A DNA stretch of 64,000 bases, from positions 6,649,501 to 6,713,500 of the forward strand of contig NZ_CP063849.1 of NCBI RefSeq assembly GCF_015277775.1, read 5' to 3'. The notes below the pieces were generated by a model, which saw only the letters and a program-made list of their open reading frames with translations, was not told the DNA's origin and did not search any database. The number at the start of each line of letters is the position of its first letter. Within the stretch, counting starts at the first letter, position 1. The DNA is from Paludibaculum fermentans (GTDB taxonomy: Bacteria; Acidobacteriota; Terriglobia; Bryobacterales; Bryobacteraceae). The translations under genes were made by a program, and so were the position numbers. This document shows, in pieces, positions 20,083 to 29,436 of this stretch.

Positions 20083-20760
20083 ATGCGGCAAACGGGCGGG
20101 AAACTCCCGAAGGCATTGATTTTGTTCGGACCTCCGGGATCGGGGAAAGGCACCCAGGCGGCTCTTTTGAAAGAGCAGCTTAAGGTACCCCATATCTCCA
20201 CGGGGGATATGCTCCGAGAACGGATCGCCACCGGTGACCCCCTGGGGTTGCAGGTGAAGGATCTGATGCAGGCAGGCCGGCTGGTGCCAGACGAAGTCGT
20301 CAACCGGCTGGTGAACGACCGGATCTCTTTGCCGGATTGTGCTGGCGGATTCATCCTGGATGGATACCCCCGGACGATTCAGCAGGCAGAAGTTTTGGAC
20401 GGTGAATTGCGGGCACGCGGATTTGAGCCGGTGGTGATCCACCTGAAAGTGGATTACAATAGGATAATCGCGCGGATAGCGGGCCGCCGGCAGTGTCCTG
20501 TCTGTGGCGCATTGTACAGCCTCACTTCGCACCCGCCCAAGTCCCCCGATGTCTGTGACAACGAGGGCAGCCGGTTGGTGGTTCGAGAGGACGACAGGGA
20601 AAGCGTGATTCGCGAGCGGTTAGAGGCTTACGACCGCCAGACCAGCCCATTGTTGGCGTACTTCGCCGCATCTGGTGATGCGTTCTACGAGGTGGATGGC
20701 AGCGTAGGGAGTCCGCAGGTGATCCTGTCGGGTGTTTGTGCGGTATTGAGTTTGGAATGA
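20083..20760 (+). CDS. adk: Adenylate kinase with a Cys3-Glu lid
   Basis: The 225-residue enzyme interconverts AMP plus ATP with two ADP. The P-loop is GPPGSGKGT (16-24), the AMP site includes STGDMLRERIA, and DGYPRT follows. The lid carries CPVC (138, 141) and VCDNEG (Cys158, Glu161). In zinc-lid adenylate kinases the fourth ligand is Cys or Asp, and here it is Glu. The frame stays open upstream to a TTG at 20041. I chose the ATG at 20083 because it gives the usual N-terminus. A 20-codon reading frame (20013-20075) ends just before it, and no strong ribosome binding site is seen. It overlaps map by ATGA. Confidence 0.95.
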   Translation: MRQTGGKLPKALILFGPPGSGKGTQAALLKEQLKVPHISTGDMLRERIATGDPLGLQVKDLMQAGRLVPDEVVNRLVNDRISLPDCAGGFILDGYPRTIQQAEVLDGELRARGFEPVVIHLKVDYNRIIARIAGRRQCPVCGALYSLTSHPPKSPDVCDNEGSRLVVREDDRESVIRERLEAYDRQTSPLLAYFAASGDAFYEVDGSVGSPQVILSGVCAVLSLE

Positions 20761-21527
20761 TTATCCGGAAGAGTCCAGCTGAACTTGAAAAGATGAGGCG
20801 CGCCGGCCTGCTGGTGCACGCGATCCTTCAACAGGTTTCTGGAATGGCCCAGGTGGGCGTTTCGACGCACGACCTGGAGGTCGTGGCCGAAAAAATGATG
20901 AAGGACGCAGGGGCAAAGCCTGCGTTCAAAGGTTATTACGTGCCTGCGGCGGGGAGTAAGTTCCCCTTTGTTCTGTGTACTTCAGTCAATGATGAAGTTG
21001 TGCACGGGATGCCTTCTGCCAAGCGGGTATTGAAGTCGGGCGACATCGTTTCGATCGACACAGGGGTCAGCCTGGAAGGGTACTTCGGTGATTCGGCGGT
21101 GACGGTTCCGGTAGGTGATGTGAGTGACGAGGTGAAGAAGCTGTTGCGGGTGACCGAGGAGTCGCTGCAACTGGCCATTGGGCAGATGAAGGCCGGTAAC
21201 CGGCTGTTTGACGTCTGCAGTGCCGTCGAGCGGCACGTCACTTCGAACGGATTTTCGATCGTTCGCGAGTTTGTGGGGCATGGGATCGGGACTTCGCTGC
21301 ATGAGGAGCCGCAAGTGCCGAACTATGTGGACCGCCGCAACGAGAATCCGAGACTGAAAGAGGGCATGGTGCTGGCCATCGAGCCGATGGTCAATGCGGG
21401 CCGGCCCGAAACCAAGGTTTTGTCCGACCGCTGGACTGCGGTTACGAAGGATGGCAGCAATGCGGCCCACTTCGAACACTGTGTAGCGGTCACCGCCAAC
21501 GGCCCATGGGTTCTGACCCGTCCGTAA
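20757..21527 (+). CDS. map: Methionine aminopeptidase, type I
   Basis: The 256-residue metalloenzyme removes initiator methionine from nascent proteins. The five metal ligands can be placed: Asp in SIDTGVSLEGYFGDSAV (two Asp), His in FVGHGIGTSLHE, Glu in LAIEPMVN and Glu in HFEHCVAVT. There is no N-terminal zinc-finger extension. The ATG at 20757 overlaps the adk TGA (ATGA), which argues for translational coupling. The spc-operon position next to adk and infA is conserved across bacteria. Confidence 0.97.
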   Translation: MIIRKSPAELEKMRRAGLLVHAILQQVSGMAQVGVSTHDLEVVAEKMMKDAGAKPAFKGYYVPAAGSKFPFVLCTSVNDEVVHGMPSAKRVLKSGDIVSIDTGVSLEGYFGDSAVTVPVGDVSDEVKKLLRVTEESLQLAIGQMKAGNRLFDVCSAVERHVTSNGFSIVREFVGHGIGTSLHEEPQVPNYVDRRNENPRLKEGMVLAIEPMVNAGRPETKVLSDRWTAVTKDGSNAAHFEHCVAVTANGPWVLTRP

Positions 21528-21748
21528 GTGCGGTCCGCGGGCCTGGCGCCAGCGGTGAAGTGGTGGGGATTTTGCCGGCTTCGACTTATCTGGTGGAGCT
21601 GGCGGATCGTCGGCGGGTGGTTGCCCATCTGGCTTCGGCGGTTCAGCGTGGGTTTGTGCGGCTCCGGCTGCGGGATCGAGTCGAAGTGGAATTGACCTTC
21701 AGCGACCCAAACCGTGGACGGATCGTAAAAGTTCTGAAGAACGACTAG
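21506..21748 (+). CDS. infA: Translation initiation factor IF-1, divergent
   Basis: This is an 80-residue OB-fold protein. GEVVGILPASTYLVELADRR, VVAHLASAVQRGFVRLRLRD and RVEVELTFSDPNRGRIVKVL align by eye with the IF-1 strands, including the RGRI ending. It differs from the highly conserved canonical form: the usual HISGKMR segment reads HLASAVQRG. It also has a Gly/Pro/Ser-rich N-terminal extension of about ten residues. The start overlaps the last 22 nt of map in another frame and lacks a clear ribosome binding site, so the true start could be later. Position between map and rpmJ supports the assignment. Confidence 0.88.
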   Translation: MGSDPSVSAVRGPGASGEVVGILPASTYLVELADRRRVVAHLASAVQRGFVRLRLRDRVEVELTFSDPNRGRIVKVLKND

Positions 21749-21760
21749 AAGAGGCACGAG

Positions 21761-21874
21761 ATGAAAGTTCGGGCGTCGGTCAAAAAAATGTGCGATAAGT
21801 GCAAGATTATCAACCGCGAAGGTGTGGTTCGGGTGATTTGCACGAACCCCAAGCATAAGCAGCGGCAGGGCTAG
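21761..21874 (+). CDS. rpmJ: 50S ribosomal protein L36, zinc type
   Basis: A 37-residue protein reads [19 protein letters not shown] and ends KHKQRQG. The zinc ligands Cys11, Cys14, Cys27 and His32 are all present. It is too short for routine gene finders but is placed exactly between infA and rpsM as in the conserved order. GAAGAGG precedes the ATG. Confidence 0.97.
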   Translation: MKVRASVKKMCDKCKIINREGVVRVICTNPKHKQRQG

Positions 21875-21894
21875 TAGGAGAATCGAGGAAAGCT

Positions 21895-22278
21895 ATGGCG
21901 CGTATCGCAGGTGTGGATCTGCCGGCTCGCAAGCGGGCTGAAATTGGCCTTACTTACATTTATGGGATCGGGCGCACCCGTGCGAAGTCGATCCTGCACC
22001 GGGCTCATATCGACCCGAACAAGAAGATCGCGGATTTGTCTGAAGAAGAAGTAGCCCACATCCGTCAGATCCTGGAAGACGAAGGGGCCGTGGAAGGCGA
22101 TCTCCGCAAGGAGATCTCGATGAACATCAAGCGGCTCATCGAGATGGGTTCCTACCGAGGCCTGCGCCACCGCCGCAGCCTGCCGGTGCGCGGTCAGCGC
22201 AGCCACACGAATGCCAGAACGCGGAAGGGTCCGCGCCGTGGCACTGTGGCCAACAAGAAGAAAGCCGGAGTGAAGTAA
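21895..22278 (+). CDS. rpsM: 30S ribosomal protein S13 (uS13)
   Basis: The 127-residue S13 forms bridges to the large subunit and contacts tRNA with its tail. The start [20 protein letters not shown], the helix-hairpin-helix [14 protein letters not shown], and the C-terminal [19 protein letters not shown] are present. The tail is basic (NKKKAGVK). GGAG lies 13 nt upstream of the ATG. Confidence 0.98.
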   Translation: MARIAGVDLPARKRAEIGLTYIYGIGRTRAKSILHRAHIDPNKKIADLSEEEVAHIRQILEDEGAVEGDLRKEISMNIKRLIEMGSYRGLRHRRSLPVRGQRSHTNARTRKGPRRGTVANKKKAGVK

Positions 22279-22315
22279 GCGGAGCTCGAGCGCAGGATAG
22301 GAGTGGACGTTCAAG

Positions 22316-22723
22316 ATGGCGAAACAGCAAGCTAAGGCCAGTAAGAAGAAATCCTTCAAGAAGAAGGAGAAAAAGAGCGTACCGGTTGGCTACTGCCACA
22401 TCCAGGCCACGTTCAATAACACGATCGTCACGTTCACCGACCCCATCGGCAACACGCTGGCTTGGTCCAGTTCTGGTTCCCTCGGGTTCCGTGGTTCGCG
22501 CAAAGGCACGCCTTTCGCCGCTCAGCAGGCTTCCCTCACCGCCGCCAATAAGGCGAAGGAAAGCGGTCTTCGCCAAGTGGAAGTGCGGGTTGCCGGTCCC
22601 GGCTCCGGCCGTGAGTCCGCGATTCGCGCCCTGGCTACCGCCGGCATTGAAGTTCGCACCATCCGCGACACAACGCCTATCCCGCACAACGGCTGCCGCC
22701 CGCCCAAGAAGCGCCGCGTCTGA
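22316..22723 (+). CDS. rpsK: 30S ribosomal protein S11 (uS11)
   Basis: The 135-residue S11 sits on the platform, next to the Shine-Dalgarno helix. After a very Lys-rich N-terminus (about residues 1-22) come [37 protein letters not shown] and the conserved ending [14 protein letters not shown]. The unusual part is the lysine content of the first 22 residues. Confidence 0.98.
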   Translation: MAKQQAKASKKKSFKKKEKKSVPVGYCHIQATFNNTIVTFTDPIGNTLAWSSSGSLGFRGSRKGTPFAAQQASLTAANKAKESGLRQVEVRVAGPGSGRESAIRALATAGIEVRTIRDTTPIPHNGCRPPKKRRV

Positions 22724-22937
22724 TCGTGGAGTGTCTTCGGGCTGCTGTGTTTCCCGCAGTTGGCGAGAAACGTGCAGGCGGCGCATGAAGGGTGTAATAT
22801 TGTAGATGGCCTTCATATGGCCAGGAATTGAGGACCGGGCCTTGCGCCCGGCGTCCTCATGTTAAGCAGGATGAAGGAGTGCTTCCCCAGCATTCCGTAA
22901 ACTGCACCTCATCCGCAGGTAGTTCGAAGGAGGTCCT
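22724..22937 (+). promoter_or_regulatory. Structured spacer between rpsK and rpsD, candidate S4 leader
   Basis: This is a 214-nt spacer in a cluster where most gaps are under 60 nt. Three foldable elements follow one another: TGGCC/GGCCA (22806-22823), a 12-bp GC-rich stem with a 2-nt bulge (22829-22840 with 22846-22859), and GGATG/CATCC with GTGC/GCAC just before the ribosome binding site (about 22869-22914). S4 autoregulates the alpha operon in other bacteria. That this spacer is the target is inference. It could instead hold an internal promoter. Confidence 0.4.
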
Positions 22938-23570
22938 TTGGCTCGTTACATTGGTCCCGTTTGCCGGCAGTGCCGGCGCGAGGGCATGAAACTCTTCCTA
23001 AAAGGCGCACGTTGTTTCAGTGAAAAGTGTGCCATCGAAAAGCGCAATTTCCCTCCAGGACAGCATGGTAAAGACCGTAAGCCGAAGATCGTCGGCTATG
23101 GCCTGCAGCTTCGCGAAAAGCAGAAGGCGAAGCGGTTCTACGGCGTCGGAGAAATCCAGTTCCGCAATCTGTTTGAGAAGGCCGTCCGCCAAAAGGGCGT
23201 TACCGGCGAGAACTTGCTCAGCATGCTGGAACGCCGTTTGGACAACATCGTCCATAAGATTGGTTTTGGCACGTCGCGGGCGATGGCCCGCCAGTTTGTC
23301 CGTCACGGACACATTGCCGTCAATGGCCACAAAGTTGACATCCCTTCGTATATCTTGAGGCCCAACGACGTTGTTGAGGTGCGCGAGAAGTCGAAGCAGA
23401 ACTCGGCTATCCAGGGTGCCATCGAGGCAACTGCCCACCTGCCCGCCCCCAACTGGATCGAGGTAGATCGTGAGAATCTGAAGGCGCGCGTGTTATCCCA
23501 ACCGAAGCGCGAAGATCTCGTCCAGATCAAGCTCGAAGAACAGCTGATCGTCGAGTTGTACTCGAAGTAA
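22938..23570 (+). CDS. rpsD: 30S ribosomal protein S4 (uS4), zinc-binding type
   Basis: The 210-residue S4 binds the 5' domain of 16S rRNA early in assembly. It starts at TTG, with a perfect AAGGAGGT upstream at 22927-22934. Upstream in-frame starts are not credible, so the rare start looks real. A four-Cys zinc ribbon is visible at residues 9, 12, 26 and 31. The S4 RNA-binding domain follows ([20 protein letters not shown] to [19 protein letters not shown]). It ends ELYSK. Confidence 0.97.
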   Translation: MARYIGPVCRQCRREGMKLFLKGARCFSEKCAIEKRNFPPGQHGKDRKPKIVGYGLQLREKQKAKRFYGVGEIQFRNLFEKAVRQKGVTGENLLSMLERRLDNIVHKIGFGTSRAMARQFVRHGHIAVNGHKVDIPSYILRPNDVVEVREKSKQNSAIQGAIEATAHLPAPNWIEVDRENLKARVLSQPKREDLVQIKLEEQLIVELYSK

Positions 23571-23582
23571 GAGGAGCGTGCG

Positions 23583-24626
23583 ATGTTCAAAGGATTCCAG
23601 AAACCCAAGCGGCTGGTCGCAAATACCGAAACTCTGACCGAACGGTATGGCATGTTCACCGCGCAGCCGTTCGAGCGCGGTTTCGGGACGACCATCGGCA
23701 ACGCGCTGCGCCGCATCCTGCTGAGCTCCATCGAGGGGGCCGCGATTACCGCGGTCCGCATCGACGGCGTCGAGCATGAGTTCAGCCCGATCCCCGGCGT
23801 GGTGGAAGACGCCACGGACATCATCCTGAACCTGAAGCAGGTTCCGTTCAAGATGATGGACGATAGTGTCAAGACCATCACTCTGCGCGTTGATCAGCCC
23901 GGCGAAGTTACGTCGGCGATGATTGAAACGGGACCCGACATGGAGGTCCTTGACCGGAACCTCCATATTGCAACTGTCTCGGCCGCTGGCAAGCTCCACA
24001 TCGAAATGCGCATGAAGCAGGGTCGTGGCTACATCAGCCGGGACCGCAACTTCGATGAAGACCTGCCCGTCGGCTATATCCCCATCGACTCCGTTCACTC
24101 TCCTGTCCGCAAGGTAAAGTACACCGTCGAGGCAGCTCGTCTAGGCCAGATGACGGACTACGACAAGCTGATCCTCGAGTTGTGGACGAACGGCGCAGTT
24201 TCTCCCCAGGATGCGGTTGGCATGGCCGCCAAGCTCCTGAAGGACCACATGGCGATCTTCATCAACTTCGAGGAAACCCCCGATGTGGTGGAAGAGCCGG
24301 TGGAACGCGCCGCTGGCCATATGAACGAGATTCTGAACCGCTCTGTTGAAGAGCTCGAGTTGAGTGTCCGTTCGTACAACTGCCTGAAAAACGCGAATAT
24401 CCAAACGATCGGCGATCTTGTCCAGAAGACGGAAGCCGAAATGTTGCGGACGAAGAACTTCGGCCGCAAGTCGTTGAATGAAATCAAGGAGATCCTCGCC
24501 GGGCTCGGACTCTCCTTCGGCATGAAAATCGACGCGTCCGGCCGTCTGATCGGGCCCAGCGGTTCGCCTAGCCCGATTACCGGCGACGACGAAGAAGACG
24601 AGAATGCCCAGTTGGCGGGTGAGTAA
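23583..24626 (+). CDS. rpoA: RNA polymerase alpha subunit
   Basis: This 347-residue protein dimerises to nucleate RNA polymerase assembly. The N-terminal domain shows [20 protein letters not shown] (about 32-51) and the insert domain with '[19 protein letters not shown]'. The C-terminal DNA- and activator-binding domain has [20 protein letters not shown] and [15 protein letters not shown] (about 260-305). An acidic tail ends [14 protein letters not shown]. Position between rpsD and rplQ is standard. Confidence 0.98.
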   Translation: MFKGFQKPKRLVANTETLTERYGMFTAQPFERGFGTTIGNALRRILLSSIEGAAITAVRIDGVEHEFSPIPGVVEDATDIILNLKQVPFKMMDDSVKTITLRVDQPGEVTSAMIETGPDMEVLDRNLHIATVSAAGKLHIEMRMKQGRGYISRDRNFDEDLPVGYIPIDSVHSPVRKVKYTVEAARLGQMTDYDKLILELWTNGAVSPQDAVGMAAKLLKDHMAIFINFEETPDVVEEPVERAAGHMNEILNRSVEELELSVRSYNCLKNANIQTIGDLVQKTEAEMLRTKNFGRKSLNEIKEILAGLGLSFGMKIDASGRLIGPSGSPSPITGDDEEDENAQLAGE

Positions 24627-24655
24627 CACTCGCAGGAGAGCCAAGGAGAAGCGAA

Positions 24656-25120
24656 ATGAGACACAAGAGAGCTGGTTTTAAGTTAAAGCGGGACACGAGC
24701 GCCCGCCGTGCCCTCCTGCGCGGGTTGGTCACCAGTGTGATTGAGAGCGAAGGCGAGCGGATTGTTACTACCATTCCCAAGGCCAAAGCGGCCAAGCCGT
24801 TGCTTGAAAAGATGATCACTCTTGCCAAGCAGGACACGCTTCATACCCGTCGCCAGGCTGCATCGTTCCTGATGACGCCGGCTTCGGTCAAGAAACTGTT
24901 CGACAAGCTGGGGCCCCGTTTTGCCCAGCGCAACGGGGGCTATTCGCAGATCGTTCGTGTGGGTTGGCGCAAGGGCGATGGTGCGGAGCAGGCTATCCTG
25001 CAGCTCGTCGGTTCGCAGCTGATCAAACGTGCCGAAGATCGGGCCAAGCGCCGCGAAGAACGCCTCAAGGCTATGCGCGAAGGGCGCGAAGCTGAAGAGG
25101 GCGGCGAAGCAGCCGAGTAG
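24656..25120 (+). CDS. rplQ: 50S ribosomal protein L17 (bL17)
   Basis: The last gene of the cluster encodes 154 residues. The first 30 (MRHKRAGFKLKRDTSARRAL) and the region TTIPKAKAAKPLLEKMI with the C-terminal FAQRNGGYSQIVRVGWRKGD match L17. A charged extension of about 30 residues (RREERLKAMREGREAEEGGE) lengthens it beyond the usual 120-130. A strong terminator begins 33 nt after the stop. Confidence 0.97.
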   Translation: MRHKRAGFKLKRDTSARRALLRGLVTSVIESEGERIVTTIPKAKAAKPLLEKMITLAKQDTLHTRRQAASFLMTPASVKKLFDKLGPRFAQRNGGYSQIVRVGWRKGDGAEQAILQLVGSQLIKRAEDRAKRREERLKAMREGREAEEGGEAAE

Positions 25121-25152
25121 TTTCAACCACTTACAAATAGTTCGAGCATGAA

Positions 25153-25183
25153 GCGGGCGCTCTTCGGAGCGCCCGCTTTTTTT
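25153..25183 (+). terminator. Rho-independent terminator closing the ribosomal cluster
   Basis: A perfect 10-bp stem (25153-25162 with 25167-25176) with a TTCG tetraloop is followed by T7. It is the first convincing terminator on the plus strand after the promoter at 4167, so the cluster could be read as one transcript of about 21 kb. Confidence 0.95.
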
Positions 25184-25255
25184 GTATATGCAGGACGTTG
25201 ACTTGGCCTCCGGCGAAGGCGTCCAGGAATATGAGCGAAAGGGACTAATATAGTA

Positions 25256-25284
25256 TTGACAGGAACTGCAATAGATCGTATATT
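25256..25284 (+). promoter_or_regulatory. Near-consensus sigma-70 promoter of hsp20
   Basis: TTGACA (25256-25261), exactly 17 nt, then TATATT (25279-25284). The start codon is 38 nt downstream. No CIRCE-type inverted repeat is present, so heat-shock control by HrcA is not indicated by the sequence. Confidence 0.85.
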
Positions 25285-25321
25285 TGGATTGTAAGAAGTT
25301 CTTGATAGGAGATCAGTAGAT

Positions 25322-25777
25322 ATGAGCAACCTCACTCGTCGTAACCCCTTCGCCGCTTTCGAGACCTTCCCCGCGGCTGGTCTCTCCCTCTTCGAGGACA
25401 CCCTCAATCGATTCCTCTCCGAGTCGCCTACGTCGCGCCCCTGGTCGCCCGCTGTCGATATCGCTGAGAATGAGAATGAGCTCACCCTCACCGCCGATAT
25501 CCCGGGCGTCAAGCTCGAGGAGATCGACATCAAGATCGAGGACGGTACCCTCAGCCTCAGTGGCAAGCGGGAGTTTGAGAAGAAACAGGAGAAGGGCGGC
25601 TACCACCGCATCGAGCGGAGTTACGGAGCCTTCCAGCGCGTCTTCAGCCTGCCTGAGACCGTCGACGTCGACAAGGTTTCCGCGCAGTTCGACAGCGGCG
25701 TCCTGAAAGTCACCCTGCCGAAGAAGGAAGTGGCTAAGCCGAAGAGCGTCAAGATCTCAGTCGGCACCGCCAACTAA
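25322..25777 (+). CDS. Small heat-shock protein, Hsp20/alpha-crystallin family
   Basis: This 151-residue ATP-independent holdase keeps unfolding proteins soluble. An N-terminal arm (1-45, NPFAAFETFPAAGLSLFED) leads into the alpha-crystallin domain (about 46-140). That domain has PAVDIAENENELTLTADIPG, the GTLSLSGKRE loop, YGAFQRVFSLPETVD and the GVLKVTLPK ending. The C-terminal I-x-I/V anchor may be VKISV. It is monocistronic between a strong promoter and a hairpin terminator. Confidence 0.95.
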   Translation: MSNLTRRNPFAAFETFPAAGLSLFEDTLNRFLSESPTSRPWSPAVDIAENENELTLTADIPGVKLEEIDIKIEDGTLSLSGKREFEKKQEKGGYHRIERSYGAFQRVFSLPETVDVDKVSAQFDSGVLKVTLPKKEVAKPKSVKISVGTAN

Positions 25778-25805
25778 GTTGACCCTGATTCTGTACTTTC
25801 CGGTA

Positions 25806-25839
25806 GCCGGTTGCCTCTCGCGGGGCAACCGGCTTATTA
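25806..25839 (+). terminator. Terminator of hsp20
   Basis: A perfect 10-bp stem (25806-25815 with 25824-25833), 8-nt loop, then TTATTA. The T-run is interrupted, so efficiency is uncertain. The cupin start codon follows only 11 nt after this element. Confidence 0.7.
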
Positions 25840-25849
25840 TCATTGAGCC

Positions 25850-26212
25850 ATGCCCCAACTCATCGCCGCGCCCACTCGCATTGAATCCGCCGGAACTCTG
25901 CCCAAGCTGATTGATGAGTATGTTGGATGCGTGAACTCGGGTGACCCTGCAGTCTCGGTCGCGCACATGCGTTCACCGGGCGGTTGGCTGGAACCTGGAC
26001 AGCGGCCCGATTTCGACGAGTTCACCGTCGTACTGAAAGGTATGCTGCGGGTTGAGTTTGAAGGCGGAGCGCTCGATGTGGAGGCCGGCCAGGCCGTACA
26101 CACGAGGGTGGGTGAATGGATCCGCTATTCCACGCCAAGGCCGGAGGGCGCCGAATACATCGCCGTCTGTCTCCCTGCCTTCACGCCGGACACAGTCCAC
26201 CGCGACCAGTAG
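25850..26212 (+). CDS. Small cupin-domain protein
   Basis: This 120-residue single-domain cupin_2-type beta-barrel has the shape GGWLEPGQRPDFDEFTVVLKG (positions about 44-64) followed by LDVEAGQAVHTRVGEWIRY. The first cupin motif has no clear HxH pair: Asp and Glu appear where a metal site would be, and one His is present in the second motif. The ligand and reaction cannot be inferred. The start lies 16 nt after the hsp20 terminator stem with no visible ribosome binding site, so expression may depend on read-through or a leaderless message. Confidence 0.75.
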   Translation: MPQLIAAPTRIESAGTLPKLIDEYVGCVNSGDPAVSVAHMRSPGGWLEPGQRPDFDEFTVVLKGMLRVEFEGGALDVEAGQAVHTRVGEWIRYSTPRPEGAEYIAVCLPAFTPDTVHRDQ

Positions 26213-26224
26213 GTCCCCCTGGGC

Positions 26225-26611
26225 TCATTGGCGGAAAGTGATCTCGACCTTGGCGCGGACCGGGACCAGTTGCCCGTCCTTCCTGGCGGGCCGAAATCTC
26301 CACTGACCCACCGCGCCGATAGCGGCCTGATCCAGTCCCATCGGATCGGAAACGAGTTTGCCTCCGCGTTTCTTCTTCAGCTGCCACCGTTCGACCTTGA
26401 TCTGCGCAGGGACGCCGGTCTCATCCACGACCAACGTGAGGAAGACCGTACCATTGATGCGGGCCGCACGGGCAGCCTGGGTGTACACGGGTTCCTCCCG
26501 GACGATGGGAATGGGAGTCGAAACATCGCCTCCAACTTTGCAAGGCTGCTGCACTGAGGCTGCATTGCCCCAGGTCAATAAGGCAAACAAAGGAAGAATG
26601 ATTCGCACCAC
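26225..26611 (-). CDS. Secreted protein with a TonB C-terminal domain
   Basis: The protein has about 128 residues. It opens with a signal peptide (VRIILPLFALLTWGNA). A TonB_C-type domain follows, with PIVREEPVYTQAARAARING, TVFLTLVVDETGVPAQIKV and the closing GQWRFRPARKDGQLVPVRAK. The membrane anchor and Pro-rich span of true TonB are absent, so it cannot couple to ExbBD in the standard way. The frame is open further upstream. I chose the GTG pair at 26606-26611 because GGAGGT sits 4-7 nt before it and the signal peptide starts there. Stand-alone TonB_C proteins are common in Acidobacteria, with unknown function. Confidence 0.75.
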   Translation of the reverse strand: MVRIILPLFALLTWGNAASVQQPCKVGGDVSTPIPIVREEPVYTQAARAARINGTVFLTLVVDETGVPAQIKVERWQLKKKRGGKLVSDPMGLDQAAIGAVGQWRFRPARKDGQLVPVRAKVEITFRQ

Positions 26612-26719
26612 GGAGACCTCCACCGTCAATCCTAACTTTAGACCTCCGTCGGCCGTTCCTCCACTCACCCCTCATTTCTCACCATTCAGCCGGGCCGATC
26701 CCCCTTTACTCCCCGGTCA

Positions 26720-26749
26720 TTGACGCTATTGAAATTCGTCCGCTAGACT
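26720..26749 (+). promoter_or_regulatory. Probable promoter of metK
   Basis: TTGACG (26720-26725), 18 nt, TAGACT (26744-26749). This leaves an untranslated leader of roughly 75 nt. I looked for a SAM-sensing riboswitch in that leader and do not see one. Confidence 0.55.
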
Positions 26750-26829
26750 GGCTGTGGAACCCCGAAACGCCCGTGGCCTGCTTCGCAGAGCCCCCGGGAG
26801 CAAACTGACATTCCCAGGAGGGATTTGCA

Positions 26830-28023
<1,194 letters not shown>

Positions 28024-28092
28024 ACCGTGCGAAACTATTAGTTCAGGCTCATTCGCGCCGAAACGATCAACTGGCAAATTCAGCCACTACTG

Positions 28093-28117
28093 GGCGGGCC
28101 TTTGAGGCCCGCCTTTT
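28093..28117 (+). terminator. Terminator of metK
   Basis: An 8-bp GC stem (28093-28100 with 28106-28113) with a TTTGA loop is followed by T4. It lies 23 nt before the tig start codon. Confidence 0.75.
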
Positions 28118-28139
28118 GGTGTGTGGAGGTTCTTGGAAA

Positions 28140-29435
28140 TTGGCACTCATCGAAGGTTGTAAGCACTCTCTTGACATCCATATCCCGGCCGACGCCGTCG
28201 CCGCGGAGATCGAGAAGGTAGTCGAGAAGGTTCGCGCCAAAGCGCACATTCAAGGTTTCCGTCCGGGCAAAGCTCCGGCGTCGATCATCCGCTCCAAGTT
28301 CATGGGCGACATCCGGCAGGAGGCTCTCGAGAACCTCATCCCGAAGTACCTGGACAAGGAATGCGAGAAGGAGAACCTCCACGTCGTCAGCCGGCCAAAC
28401 GTCAAGGATCTTCACTTCCACGAAGGCGAAGCGGTCCACTTCAAGGCTGAGTTCGAAGTCGCGCCCGAGTTTGAGCTGAAGGAAACGCGCGGGCTGACCG
28501 TCGAATACGCTGAGCCCGTCGTCGAAGAAGCCGACATCGACGCCCGCATCGAAGAGATCCGTGAGAGCAAGGCCGAGTTCGTCAACGTCGACCCCCGCCC
28601 CGCTCAGGATGGCGACCACTGCCTGGTTTCGCTCCGCTCCATTGAAGGCATCGACGGCGAACCCATGACGCAGGACGACATCAATATTGAAATCGGCGGC
28701 AAGGACACGTTCCAGGCCTTCAGCGACGCCCTGCGCGGTGCTGAGCCCGGCGATGTGAACGACGCCGAGATCACCTACCCGGCCGATTACGCGGCCGAGC
28801 GCCTGGCCGGCAAGACGGTCAAGTTCGCTGTCACCTTGAACCAGATCCGGCTCAAGGAAGCACCCGAGCTCAACGACGACTTTGCGAAGGACCTGGGCGA
28901 CTTCCAGAACATCGCCGAACTACGCGAAGAGATCCGCAAGGCCATCTTCCGCGAGCGCGAGTTCGCCGCCCAAAACGAAGCCAAGAACAAGCTCATCGAC
29001 AAGCTTGTCGACATGCACGACTTCCCGGTGCCCGACGCGTACGTCGACAATCAGATCGAAAACACGGTGGAGAGCCAGATGCGCCAATGGCAGGCGCAGG
29101 GCATCGATACCAGCAAGATCAAGCTCGATTGGACCAAGCTCAAGGACACGCAGAAGGATAAGGCCCGCCGCGACGTGATGGCCTCCCTGCTGCTGGGCAA
29201 GCTGGCCACCACCGAGAGCATTGGTGTGACCAACGAAGAGATGGATGCAGAAGTCCAGCGCATTGCCCGCCAGAAGCGCGAACCCGTCGCCGCGGCCCGT
29301 ATGCGCATGGAGAAGGACGGCTCCCTCTCCCGGATCGCCAATCGCATCATCACGGAGAAGACGCTGAACTTCCTCTTTGAACACGCCGTGAAGGAAGCCC
29401 CGACAACCCCTCCGGAGCCCGCACCGGCCGAGTAG
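28140..29435 (+). CDS. tig: Trigger factor, ribosome-associated chaperone and prolyl isomerase
   Basis: This protein of about 431 residues binds L23 at the tunnel exit and shields nascent chains. The N-terminal ribosome-binding domain contains the signature FRPGKAP (about residues 41-47). A PPIase (FKBP-like) domain begins near residue 150 (PAQDGDHCLVSL), and a long helical C-terminal chaperone domain follows. The frame is open upstream, but the TTG at 28140 with GGAGG at 28125-28129 gives the conserved beginning (ALIEGCKHSLDIHIPADAV). The tail ends in an Ala/Pro-rich stretch. One base separates its stop from kdsD. Confidence 0.95.
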   Translation: MALIEGCKHSLDIHIPADAVAAEIEKVVEKVRAKAHIQGFRPGKAPASIIRSKFMGDIRQEALENLIPKYLDKECEKENLHVVSRPNVKDLHFHEGEAVHFKAEFEVAPEFELKETRGLTVEYAEPVVEEADIDARIEEIRESKAEFVNVDPRPAQDGDHCLVSLRSIEGIDGEPMTQDDINIEIGGKDTFQAFSDALRGAEPGDVNDAEITYPADYAAERLAGKTVKFAVTLNQIRLKEAPELNDDFAKDLGDFQNIAELREEIRKAIFREREFAAQNEAKNKLIDKLVDMHDFPVPDAYVDNQIENTVESQMRQWQAQGIDTSKIKLDWTKLKDTQKDKARRDVMASLLLGKLATTESIGVTNEEMDAEVQRIARQKREPVAAARMRMEKDGSLSRIANRIITEKTLNFLFEHAVKEAPTTPPEPAPAE

Positions 29436-29436
29436 C

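Noticed and set aside
25256-25321. CIRCE-type heat-shock operator before hsp20
   Set aside because: No 9-bp inverted repeat with 9-nt spacing is present.
26750-26829. Possible SAM riboswitch before metK
   Set aside because: The leader is only about 75 nt and shows none of the conserved cores I know for SAM-sensing RNAs.
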